A stretch of DNA of 64,000 nucleotides, taken from NCBI GenBank assembly GCA_903902795.1, contig CAIUWH010000071.1, positions 1 to 64,000 on the forward strand, written 5' to 3'. The stretch's first letter is position 1. Each line of letters begins with the position of its first letter. The position numbers and the translations under genes are program-made. The notes beneath the pieces were generated by a model. That model did not search any database. It saw only the letters and a list, made by a program, of their open reading frames with translations, and had not been told where the DNA came from. The DNA is from an uncultured Bacteroidota bacterium. GTDB lineage: Bacteria; Bacteroidota; Bacteroidia; Flavobacteriales; Flavobacteriaceae. Positions 8,147 through 17,031 of the stretch are shown one piece after another.

Positions 8147-8971
8147 TTATCCCAAAGCTACTCTTCTGAAACCAGTTACTGTTAAACCTGCATCAACAGT
8201 TTTAATGTAAGCTGAAACGCTCATAGAGCTATCTTTAATATAATCTTGGTTTACTAAGGTATTGTCTTTGAAGAAACGGTTTAATTTTCCTTTAGCGATG
8301 TTTTCCAACATAGCTTCTGGTTTTCCTTCTGCACGCAATTGATCTTTTGCAATTTCAATTTCTTTAGCAATCGTATCGGCATCTACTCCGTGTTCGTCTA
8401 AAGCAATTGGAGACATTGCCGCTGCTTGCATCGCTACGTTTCTTGAAGCTTCTTCAGCACCAGCAACGTTAGCAGAAAGCGCTACCAACGTAGCAATTTT
8501 GTTCCCAGCGTGAATGTAAGATCCTACAAAAGAACCTGATAATTTTTCGAAAGAACCGATTTCGATTTTTTCTCCAATTACACCCGTTTGTTCGATTAAT
8601 TTTTCAGCCACTGTGATTCCGTTAAAATCAGACGCTAAAAAGGCATCTTTAGAATCAAAATTTAAGGCTTGATTAGCTAAATCGGTAGCCAATTTTACGA
8701 AACCTTCGTTTTTACCAACGAAATCTGTTTCGCAGTTTAATGTAATCACCACACCTGATGTTTTGTCTGCAGAAACAACTGCAATAGCAGCGCCTTCTGT
8801 TGATTCACGGTCTGAGCGATTAGCAGCAACTTTTTGACCTTTTTTTCTAAGGTTTTCAATTGCTAAATCAAAATCACCATCCGATTCTACTAATGCTTTT
8901 TTGCAGTCCATCATTCCTGCACCTGTGATTGTTCTTAATTTATTTACGTCTGCAGCAGTAATTGTTGCCAT
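8147..8971 (-). CDS. tsf: Translation elongation factor Ts
   Basis: MATITAADVNKLRTITGAGMMDCKKALVESDGDFDLAIENLRKKG; start corrected to ATG at 8971. Confidence 0.98.
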   Translation of the reverse strand: MATITAADVNKLRTITGAGMMDCKKALVESDGDFDLAIENLRKKGQKVAANRSDRESTEGAAIAVVSADKTSGVVITLNCETDFVGKNEGFVKLATDLANQALNFDSKDAFLASDFNGITVAEKLIEQTGVIGEKIEIGSFEKLSGSFVGSYIHAGNKIATLVALSANVAGAEEASRNVAMQAAAMSPIALDEHGVDADTIAKEIEIAKDQLRAEGKPEAMLENIAKGKLNRFFKDNTLVNQDYIKDSSMSVSAYIKTVDAGLTVTGFRRVALG

Positions 8972-9112
8972 TTTATTTTCCTTTTTAAAGTTTAAAATTG
9001 TGTAAAAAAATAAATTCCAATTAACAAATCCCAAATTCCAACTTTACTAAATCATCAAATCATTGATAATTTTTTGGAACTTGGAATTTGTCTTTTGGAA
9101 TTTACTGTGTTT

Positions 9113-9949
9113 TTATTCTTCAGTTTTTTCTTCAGTAGCTTCAACTTCTGGAGTTTCAACTACAGCTTCCACTTCTGGAGCAGCTTCTACAGCTACTTCT
9201 GGAGTTTCCACTTCTGCAACTGCATCTACGTCTTGTGAATCATCACCTTCTTTGTCAGAAGTTCTGTTCGCTAATCCGTCCTTTACAGCGTCTGTAACTA
9301 AAGTTAAAATTTTATCAATTGATTTAGAAGCATCATCATTGGCTGGAATTACAAACTCTACTTCACGTGGATCAGAGTTAGTATCAACCATTGCGAAAAC
9401 TGGAATGTTTAATTTTTGTGCTTCTTTTACTGCGATGTGTTCAGCTTTAATATCTACTACAAATAAAGCAGCAGGTATTCTAGACATATCAGCGATAGAA
9501 CCTAAATTCTTCTCTAATTTTGCACGTAGACGATCAACTTGCAATCTTTCTTTTTTAGAAAGCGTCATGAATGTACCATCTTTTTTCATTCTATCAATAG
9601 AAGCCATTTTTTTAACCGCTTTTCTGATAGTAACGAAGTTAGTTAACATACCACCTGGCCATCTTTCAGTGATGTACGGCATGTTGCATGCTGCAGCTTT
9701 TTCAGCTACAATGTCTTTTGCTTGTTTTTTGGTAGCTACGAAAAGTATTTTTCTACCAGAAGCAGCGATTTTTTTCAAAGCTTCATTAGCTTCTTCAATT
9801 TTTGCTGCTGTTTTATATAGGTTAATGATATGAATACCATTGCGTTCCATATAAATGTACGGAGCCATGTTTGGATCCCATTTGCGAGTCATGTGTCCAA
9901 AGTGAACACCCGCTTCTAATAACTCTTTAACTTCAATTTTGTTTGCCAT
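9113..9949 (-). CDS. rpsB: 30S ribosomal protein S2 with long acidic Glu/Val/Pro-rich C-terminal extension
   Basis: KELLEAGVHFGHMTRKWDPNMAPYIYMERNGIHIINLYKT. Confidence 0.98.
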   Translation of the reverse strand: MANKIEVKELLEAGVHFGHMTRKWDPNMAPYIYMERNGIHIINLYKTAAKIEEANEALKKIAASGRKILFVATKKQAKDIVAEKAAACNMPYITERWPGGMLTNFVTIRKAVKKMASIDRMKKDGTFMTLSKKERLQVDRLRAKLEKNLGSIADMSRIPAALFVVDIKAEHIAVKEAQKLNIPVFAMVDTNSDPREVEFVIPANDDASKSIDKILTLVTDAVKDGLANRTSDKEGDDSQDVDAVAEVETPEVAVEAAPEVEAVVETPEVEATEEKTEE

Positions 9950-10146
9950 TGTGTAATAGTTTACGTTCCGTTGATTAGCAATGCGTCACCTTATTTCGCT
10001 TTAAGAGGTTTATGCCTTAAAGACTTTGGACTGCATTTCGATGCTAAACTAATTCCCTTTTCACAAGGAATATCGACAACTTTGTTTTAAATTCTGTTTT
10101 AATTGTAAAAATGGTTTGAAAAAAATATTCTGATAAAAATCGAATA

Positions 10147-10533
10147 TTAACGTTTAGAGAACTGGAATCTCTTACGTGCTTTTTTCTGACCGAATTTTTT
10201 ACGTTCAACCATTCTTGGATCTCTTGTTAGTAATCCTTCTGGTTTTAGGATAGCTCTATTTTCAGCTTCCACTTCACACATTGCTCTAGCAATTGCCATT
10301 CTCACAGCTTCTGCTTGGCCTGTTGAACCACCACCGTATACATTTACTTTTACGTCAAAGTTGCTCGCGTTTTCTGTCATAGACAACGGTTGTAATACTT
10401 TGTATTGTAAAGTAGCTGTTGGGAAGTAGTTATTAAATTCTCTTTTGTTTACAGTGATTTTTCCTGTACCTTCAGTAACATACACACGTGCAACAGCACA
10501 TTTTCTTCTACCGATTTTGTGAATAACTCCCAT
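10147..10533 (-). CDS. rpsI: 30S ribosomal protein S9
   Basis: IGRRKCAVARVYV...DPRMVERKKFGQKKARKRFQFSKR. Confidence 0.98.
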   Translation of the reverse strand: MGVIHKIGRRKCAVARVYVTEGTGKITVNKREFNNYFPTATLQYKVLQPLSMTENASNFDVKVNVYGGGSTGQAEAVRMAIARAMCEVEAENRAILKPEGLLTRDPRMVERKKFGQKKARKRFQFSKR

Positions 10534-10988
10534 TACTTTAAGTCGTTAAGGTTAACGGTTTTTGGTTGTTGAGCGCCATGTTTGTGCTCAGAACCAACAT
10601 TTACATTTAAATTGCGGAATAATTCAGCGCCTAATTTGTTTTTAGGTAGCATTCCTTTTACAGCCTTTTCCACTAATAATGCAGGATTTTTTTGTTGCAT
10701 TACTTTAGCAGTCAAGCTTCTTTGTCCTCCTGGATAACCTGTGTGTCGGATGTACGTTTTGTCATCTAACTTGTTACCAGTTAAGTTGATTTTTTCTGCA
10801 TTGATAACAATTACGTTATCTCCACAATCAACGTGCGGCGTATAACTTGGCTTGTACTTACCTCTTAAAAGCATCGCAACTTTTGAAGCAAAACGACCTA
10901 AGTTATGACCTTCAGCATCTACAACAATCCACTGTTTGTCTACGGTGGCTTTGTTAGCTGAAACTGTCTTGTAGCTTAATGTGTTCAC
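10533..10988 (-). CDS. rplM: 50S ribosomal protein L13
   Basis: WIVVDAEGHNLGRFASKVAMLLRGKYKPSYTPHVDCGDNVIVINAEKI; stop overlaps the rpsI start (TAATG). Confidence 0.98.
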   Translation of the reverse strand: MNTLSYKTVSANKATVDKQWIVVDAEGHNLGRFASKVAMLLRGKYKPSYTPHVDCGDNVIVINAEKINLTGNKLDDKTYIRHTGYPGGQRSLTAKVMQQKNPALLVEKAVKGMLPKNKLGAELFRNLNVNVGSEHKHGAQQPKTVNLNDLK

Positions 10989-11034
10989 AATAATTTATTT
11001 TAATTAAACATTCCATTCCCAATTAAGGGAGTGC

Positions 11035-11042
11035 AAAAGTAC
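11035..11042 (-). promoter_or_regulatory. TAnnTTTG promoter element (TACTTTTG) upstream of rplM
   Basis: CAAAAGTA on plus strand, ~50 nt upstream of the rplM ATG. Confidence 0.6.
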
Positions 11043-11153
11043 AAATTATTATTATATATGCAAACAGCATCTTTGATTTATTTTTTGTTCGTGCTATTAT
11101 TTTGGAAGATAGTACAGTAGAAATTTTGATTTAGCGCAAATGGATTACTCATC

Positions 11154-11270
11154 TAGCCCTGATCTCGCCCTTGTTGGAGCTCTTAACGTATTGATTAAAT
11201 AAGTTAAAGCGACTGGCGAGAGCAGGAATATTGACAACAAAAATGCCCAAGCCTTTCGCTTCTAAAAATA
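11154..11270 (+). repeat. Dispersed hairpin repeat family, copy 3
   Basis: TAGCCCTGATCTCGCCCTTGTTGGAGCTCTTAAC...GTTAAAGCGACTGGCGAGAGCAGGAA...GCCCAAGCCTTTCGCTTCTAAAAATAAA. Confidence 0.9.
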
Positions 11271-11303
11271 AATTCTATAAATTTACGCCTTATATAATTT
11301 TTT

Positions 11304-12326
11304 ATGAAATCAAAAGCCACGTTAAAACAAATTGCGAAAGAACTGGGAGTATCGGTTTCTACCGTTTCTAAAGCTCTGAATGACAGTCCGGAAATTAGCG
11401 AGCCAACTAAAATTAAAATTCAGGAATACGCAAAACTGAAAAATTACAAGCCCAATAGTATTGGTTTAAATTTGAAAAATCGATCTACTAAAACGATCGG
11501 AGTAATTATCCCCAATATTTTGAATTCATTTTTTGCGAAAGTGTTTACTGGTATTGAAAAAGTAGCTGATGAAAAGGGATATAAAGTGATTACTTGTATT
11601 TCGGATGAATCATTGGAAAAAGAAATCAATATGCTCGAAATGTTGAGCAATGGTACTATTGACGGATTTATTTTGTCGGTTTCAGAAGAAGCTCAAAAAT
11701 TGCAACAGTTTGGTCATTTCAAGTCGATAATTAACGATGGAACGCCGATTGTTATGTTTGACCGAATTGCCGATGAAATTAATTGTGATAAAGTTATTGT
11801 AGACGATTTGGATTCGGCTGTCAATGCGACCGAACACTTATTGAAAACAGGTTGCAAAAATATTGCGTTATTATCGGCTATTGATAATTTGAGTGTAGGA
11901 AAGTTGCGCGCTCAAGGGTTTTATGAGGCAATGAAAAAACACAATATCAAAGTGGATGAATCCTTGGTGATTTTAACCGAAAACTCGGAAGATTTTAATT
12001 CCAAAATAGGAGGTTTCTTCATCAAGAACAAGCCAGACGGGGTTTTTGCATTAGACGAACATGCGTCGGTTACTGCGATGAAACTCGGAATACAGAACGG
12101 CTATAGAATTCCGCATGATCTTTCAATAATTGGTTTCGCCGATGGCGTTTGGTCGCGACGTATGACGCCGAGCTTGTCTACAGTGAGTCAACACGGACCC
12201 GAAATTGGCGAAGTGGCAACAAAAATGCTCATCGATAAATTAGAAAGCAAGGAAGAAATTTATACCCATAGAACTACCGTTATAAAAACAGAGTTACGTC
12301 AGCGGGATTCAACCAAAAAGATGTAA
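11304..12326 (+). CDS. LacI-family transcriptional regulator
   Basis: N-terminal HTH TLKQIAKELGVSVSTVSKALNDSPEISEPTKIKIQEYAKLKNYKPN plus periplasmic-binding-like sensor domain. Confidence 0.95.
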   Translation: MKSKATLKQIAKELGVSVSTVSKALNDSPEISEPTKIKIQEYAKLKNYKPNSIGLNLKNRSTKTIGVIIPNILNSFFAKVFTGIEKVADEKGYKVITCISDESLEKEINMLEMLSNGTIDGFILSVSEEAQKLQQFGHFKSIINDGTPIVMFDRIADEINCDKVIVDDLDSAVNATEHLLKTGCKNIALLSAIDNLSVGKLRAQGFYEAMKKHNIKVDESLVILTENSEDFNSKIGGFFIKNKPDGVFALDEHASVTAMKLGIQNGYRIPHDLSIIGFADGVWSRRMTPSLSTVSQHGPEIGEVATKMLIDKLESKEEIYTHRTTVIKTELRQRDSTKKM

Positions 12327-12422
12327 ATGAGGCATATGTTAACATGATGTTTACTATTTGTCAACATCAAAAGGTTTTGGTTTACACAAATTTATTTTAA
12401 ATTTGACAATTAATTTTGAACT

Positions 12423-12944
12423 ATGAAGAGGTTACTACTGATGTTAGTATGTTTTATAACAGCTTGTCCATCTTACAGTCAAGAACAAGCAAACGTTTTT
12501 GATCTCGCCCGAAATGGTTCGGTGGAACAAGTAAAAGAAATGTTGAGAACAAACCCAAACGGATTTAATGTCGTAAATAATAATGGTTTTACGCCACTTA
12601 TCTTAGCTTGTTACAATGGAAATAACGAAGTCGCTAAAGTGCTCATTGCTTCGGGAAGTGATATTAATACCAAGACCAAAATGGGAACACCATTGATGGC
12701 TGCAGTAGTGAGAGGAAATAACGAAATAGCTCAATTGTTAATTGATAAAAAAGCTGATGTTAACGCTGCTGATGAAAGTGGAATTACGGCCTTAATATAT
12801 GCGGTGCAATTTCAAAACATGGCTATTCTAAAATTATTACTACAGAATAATGCAGATAAAACGCATAAAGATAACGAAGGAAAAACGGCATTTGAACACG
12901 CTATTCTTTCTAGAAATGAAGAAATTATTAACTTGCTAAAATAA
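12423..12944 (+). CDS. Secreted/periplasmic ankyrin-repeat protein
   Basis: Signal peptide and ankyrin repeats (NGFTPLILACYNGNNEVAKVLIASGSDINTKTKMGTPLMAAVVRGN). Confidence 0.9.
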   Translation: MKRLLLMLVCFITACPSYSQEQANVFDLARNGSVEQVKEMLRTNPNGFNVVNNNGFTPLILACYNGNNEVAKVLIASGSDINTKTKMGTPLMAAVVRGNNEIAQLLIDKKADVNAADESGITALIYAVQFQNMAILKLLLQNNADKTHKDNEGKTAFEHAILSRNEEIINLLK

Positions 12945-12949
12945 AAACT

Positions 12950-13735
12950 ATGAAAAAGATTACTTTATTATTGATTACACTTTCAGGCCTGGTGGGTTTT
13001 GCACAGCAAAAATCTACAGGTGTCGTAAGCTTAAACAGCAATATGACTGCAAAAATTGATTTAGACCAAGCTACATCAACAGTCACATTGACCATAACTA
13101 ATTTGGCTTCCAGTTGGTTTGGTCTTGGTTTTGAGGCTGTTCCGAGCACACCAGGTGACGGTATGCCCGCATTAGTTGATGTTATAGTGATGCGATCGGA
13201 TACGAATTTTAGCGACAGCAGAACAAGATCGACTGGTGCAGGAAATCCAGATGTTGATCCAACTCAGAATTGGACCGTTACAAGCAATACGGTATCTGGT
13301 TCAACAAGAACCATAGTAGCTACAAGAACATTCAATACGGGCGATGCCAATGATTATGTATTTGATTACAACAGCACTGCATTAAACTTGATTTTTACTA
13401 GTCCTGGTAGTGGAGATTTTACAGTAAACTATCACGGTGCGGGATCTAATAGAGGCCATTTTACGGCTCCGTTGTCTGTTTTAGGGATAGAAGATTTCTC
13501 ACTAGAAGCTTCTAAAATTTCACCGAATCCGTCCAATGGAAATTTTGTGATTGAATCAAAATCTAGTTTAGACGCTATCAATGTTTATTCTCAAACAGGA
13601 GCTTTAATAAGAAGCATAGATGGAAATGACAGCGTAACACTTGAAATCAATTTATCTGATTTAACTCAAGGAGTTTACTTTTTAGAATTGAAAAACGAAA
13701 CCGATAAATCGTGGAAAAAAATTGTAATTGAATAG
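12950..13735 (+). CDS. DOMON-like secreted protein with T9SS type A C-terminal sorting domain
   Basis: Signal peptide; SSWFGLGFEAVPS...; C-terminus SPNPSNGNFVIES...LTQGVYFLELKNETDKSWKKIVIE. Confidence 0.8.
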   Translation: MKKITLLLITLSGLVGFAQQKSTGVVSLNSNMTAKIDLDQATSTVTLTITNLASSWFGLGFEAVPSTPGDGMPALVDVIVMRSDTNFSDSRTRSTGAGNPDVDPTQNWTVTSNTVSGSTRTIVATRTFNTGDANDYVFDYNSTALNLIFTSPGSGDFTVNYHGAGSNRGHFTAPLSVLGIEDFSLEASKISPNPSNGNFVIESKSSLDAINVYSQTGALIRSIDGNDSVTLEINLSDLTQGVYFLELKNETDKSWKKIVIE

Positions 13736-13767
13736 AGTATTTTACTCAATTATTAAAGTTTAAAAAA

Positions 13768-13804
13768 GAGGCAGTGTACATTTTGTTACAGTGCCTTTTT
13801 TTTA
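13768..13804. terminator. Intrinsic terminator between convergent genes (AGGCAGTGTA...TACAGTGCCTTTTTTTT)
   Basis: Stem with one mismatch and U-tract. Confidence 0.75.
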
Positions 13805-14514
13805 TCATCATTCCATGTGATATAACCAATAATGGCATTGAAGAAATAGAACGTATATTTTGCGGTATTGGCAATATTAAATAGCATCACATTTTGAACA
13901 ATTTTGGTCAGATTATATAATTGCCACATGAACCAATTATCTGGGTACATTCTGGCAGTATTGAATGTTCCTCCGAATGTAATTCCCGCCGGAATAGCTA
14001 CTGCAAAAAATAATTTCCAATCGATGGCTTGGTTTGAAAAGGCAGTAAAAGCGATGTAATTTAAGATCAAAGAAAGTACTAATCCCAAAATTATATTTCG
14101 GTAAAAAATAAAATCGATTGATCGTAATATCCGACTTTTGGACCATGCTTTGAACACCAAAAAGTTGGCAATAAATGAAATGGGATAGGTTAAGACTGCA
14201 CCTTTATTTCCCAGTAAGTAGTCAATCGAACCACTCAAGGACGTATTGCAAGTTGTGATGATGTTCCCGATGTTGTTTTTTTTGGTTACTAATCGATTTC
14301 CCATCATAGAGAATCCAGTATTGACTATCGATACATAGCCTAAAAAGAAAACGTAGTTTGTGCCTTGAAAAGAGAATTTATATTCAGTAGTATGGTAACC
14401 CAGCGAAAAAGAAGCTGTAAGTACAACGATTAATCCAATGACATCCAAATAGGTGCTATTGGTGACCGATTTGATAATTTTTAGGTTTTTTTCAGATAGT
14501 TGGAATCGAGACAT
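13786..14514 (-). CDS. Multi-pass membrane protein, possibly PnuC-like
   Basis: About 7 hydrophobic segments; C-terminal MYPDNWFMWQLYNLTKIVQNVMLF...ANTAKYTFYFFNAIIGYITW loosely resembles PnuC. Tentative. Confidence 0.45.
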   Translation of the reverse strand: MSRFQLSEKNLKIIKSVTNSTYLDVIGLIVVLTASFSLGYHTTEYKFSFQGTNYVFFLGYVSIVNTGFSMMGNRLVTKKNNIGNIITTCNTSLSGSIDYLLGNKGAVLTYPISFIANFLVFKAWSKSRILRSIDFIFYRNIILGLVLSLILNYIAFTAFSNQAIDWKLFFAVAIPAGITFGGTFNTARMYPDNWFMWQLYNLTKIVQNVMLFNIANTAKYTFYFFNAIIGYITWNDDKKKAL

Positions 14515-14580
14515 AGGGCAAATTTATCCAAAAAGTAGATTGCATGTATACCATTCAATTAATATAAAATCACATAAAAA

Positions 14581-14606
14581 AATCCGACGGTTGAGGTCGG
14601 ATCTTT
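14581..14606 (-). terminator. Intrinsic terminator hairpin (ATCCGAC...GTCGGAT)
   Basis: Stem-loop just downstream of the 14626-15495 minus-strand gene. Confidence 0.6.
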
Positions 14607-14625
14607 AAATATTTGATTTGAAAAA

Positions 14626-15495
14626 CTATTGTTTTAGTATTTTCTTACTTGCGGTACCTTCATTGGTTTGAATTGTTAAGAAATACACACCCGATTGCAA
14701 AGAAGTAATATCAAGAGTATTATTCGAATCTAAAGCTACTGAGAATTGTTTCCCAGAGATGTCATTCAATGTTATTTTTTCGATTGAAATTGCATCGCTT
14801 AACTCAATGTTATAGATTCCGTTTGATGGGTTTGGATACAACGCTATTTTTTGGTCTAATGCATTTTCATTCGTAGAAAGCGTGGTTCCATCAACGGTTA
14901 AAATAAAATGGGCGTTAGGGAAGTTAATAGATGCCATATCTGTAGGTACAAGAATAGAACACGTTGTAGAAGCAATATAAGTTGGAGCAGTTTGACCTAA
15001 ATCATTAGCAGATAAGAATATTCTATTTCCACTATTCGCTACTGGAGCATCATATCCCACTTCAACTAATAAACTAGAGCCAGCAGGAATTAATGCCGTA
15101 TTAGGAATAGGTACAGAAACTAAAGTTCCTACATCTGTCAACGTGATGATTCTCGTTGCAGAAGCAATTTCGGTGTAGCTCGCAGGGAAGTTTAGTGGAA
15201 AATCAGTTTCAATTGAAGAATAAATCTTAACAATTACTGGAAAACCATCTGGTAGTGTTGGAATAGTTAGTGTTTGTATACCAAAATTGACGTTGGTAAC
15301 TAAATAATTCGAAGTGATGGCAAAAGTACTCAAGTCAAAGAAACGATAGTAACGATTATCTCTTGAAGTTGATGGAGTTCCGCCATTACATGCAACATTG
15401 GTAGTTCCTAATGTAAGTTCATTAGAATGCGTAATTGTTTGTGCTGGAGCGTAAAAACCGAGGACAAGCAATGTAATTAGAGTAATTTTCTTCAT
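14626..15495 (-). CDS. Secreted protein with T9SS type A C-terminal sorting domain
   Basis: MKKITLITLLVLGFYAPAQ signal; YPNPSNGIYNIELSDAISIEKITLND...LQSGVYFLTIQTNEGTASKKILKQ. Confidence 0.85.
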   Translation of the reverse strand: MKKITLITLLVLGFYAPAQTITHSNELTLGTTNVACNGGTPSTSRDNRYYRFFDLSTFAITSNYLVTNVNFGIQTLTIPTLPDGFPVIVKIYSSIETDFPLNFPASYTEIASATRIITLTDVGTLVSVPIPNTALIPAGSSLLVEVGYDAPVANSGNRIFLSANDLGQTAPTYIASTTCSILVPTDMASINFPNAHFILTVDGTTLSTNENALDQKIALYPNPSNGIYNIELSDAISIEKITLNDISGKQFSVALDSNNTLDITSLQSGVYFLTIQTNEGTASKKILKQ

Positions 15496-15670
15496 GTTTT
15501 GTTTTTTAAAGTTTTTACAAAAATAACTAATTTAATAACTCAGATTCAAAATTAACAGTAAAATTATTACCTGAAAGAATGTTAATTTTTTTTACCTAAT
15601 TTGAGTATTATATTTTGTCAGTACTTAGAATGAACAAAACAGGTTTGGTTTTTAATTAACTTCCCACTAT

Positions 15671-15731
15671 TTAATGCGCTTCCAACCAATTCTTCCCAAC
15701 TCCAATTTCAACATCTAAAGGAACATCTAGT
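15671..15731 (-). pseudogene. Displaced polA 3'-end remnant encoding ...ELDVPLDVEIGVGKNWLEAH*
   Basis: 48 identical nt then 8/9 more matched to the intact polA 3' end at 18792-18848. Confidence 0.85.
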
Positions 15732-16865
15732 TCAATTGCTTTTGTTGTTTTGTTTTTTATAATCCGAAGGTGTTATACCAACTCTATTTTTAAATGCATT
15801 ATTAAAAGCAGATTTCGAATTAAATCCAACAATTTCGCTTATTGCTTCAATTGTATAATTTGAATAGTCCTTTGATACTACTATTTTTTTTGCTTCATCA
15901 ATTCTATAAGAATTTATAAAAGTTACAAAATTACAATCTAGCATATTATTTAATATATTGGATATGTAATTACTATTAGTGTTGAGTGCTTTTGCTACAT
16001 CATAGATAGTCAAATCTTTTTGTAAAAAAACTCTTTCAGTCTTAATGTAATCGATCATCTGATTTTTTAATATTTCCCTTTTTTCATCAGTGATTGGACT
16101 AGATTGTTTGTTTTGCTGATTTTTGACATCTATTTCAATGCTAGTGTCAAGCAAATTATCGCTTTCTAATTCAACCATAATTTGAGCATTTCGTTGAAAA
16201 AAGATATAAATCATTAGTAAAAGAAATGGCAAATAAACTACATAGGGCGACGAATCAGGATTGAGAATAAAAAAACAAGCAATAAACGATAGGTAGCCTA
16301 AGAGGAAAAATAAGATCCAATTTAAACTTACTCCTATCTCATAGGATAGAATGTTTTTAATTTGTTCTCGGTGTTTTTTATATGTTAAGATAGTAAGTGT
16401 CAAATAGTAAATGTTCTGTACAACAAAAACTACTTTTAAACTAAAATAATTGGTATAATCAAGAAATTTTCTTAAAGAATCATCTACAGAATCATTTGAA
16501 TTTAGGTAAGGACAGATGTTAAAAATTAAGGATTGTAAGGGAATAAAAAAGTGTGGTAAAATAGCATTAACTCCTTTGTATTTTTTTATTGCATCAGTTA
16601 AGGATGAGATATAAAAGTATACAATTACAGGCAAACACAACATAATAAAATAAAAGCTGATTTCAATTAAGAAAAAATAACTTTGAACGAAAGGATAAAA
16701 TTCTTGTAAGTATTGAAACAAGATAGCTATTAGTGCACAGCAAAAAAACAAAAAGAAAACACCTAATATCTTGATAGAAATTGTACTATTTTTTTTAACA
16801 AAGAAAAACCTAATACTCAAGAAAAGAGTTATTAGAATTGGGAGCATTAAAAATATAATTGTCAT
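15732..16865 (-). CDS. Membrane-anchored AraC-family transcriptional regulator
   Basis: Multiple N-terminal TM helices; C-terminal AraC HTH (YTIEAISEIVGFNSKSAFNNAFKNRVGITPSDYKKQ). Confidence 0.9.
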   Translation of the reverse strand: MTIIFLMLPILITLFLSIRFFFVKKNSTISIKILGVFFLFFCCALIAILFQYLQEFYPFVQSYFFLIEISFYFIMLCLPVIVYFYISSLTDAIKKYKGVNAILPHFFIPLQSLIFNICPYLNSNDSVDDSLRKFLDYTNYFSLKVVFVVQNIYYLTLTILTYKKHREQIKNILSYEIGVSLNWILFFLLGYLSFIACFFILNPDSSPYVVYLPFLLLMIYIFFQRNAQIMVELESDNLLDTSIEIDVKNQQNKQSSPITDEKREILKNQMIDYIKTERVFLQKDLTIYDVAKALNTNSNYISNILNNMLDCNFVTFINSYRIDEAKKIVVSKDYSNYTIEAISEIVGFNSKSAFNNAFKNRVGITPSDYKKQNNKSN

Positions 16866-17031
16866 TCCTTGTGTTTTATTTTATAAAAATATAAAAAAAA
16901 GAATACATCAAGTATTTTACAAAGCAAATTGGTTTTTTTGTAGCGATTATAGAAATCAATACGTTTGTAATATTAAATAATGTTATGAAATAGAAAACTT
17001 AAAATATATTTACTTTCTTAAATTTTATTTT

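Noticed and set aside
9063-9833. 256-aa plus-strand ORF opposite rpsB
   Set aside because: Antisense to the confidently identified rpsB; Ser/Thr/Ala composition reflects codon bias of the opposite strand.
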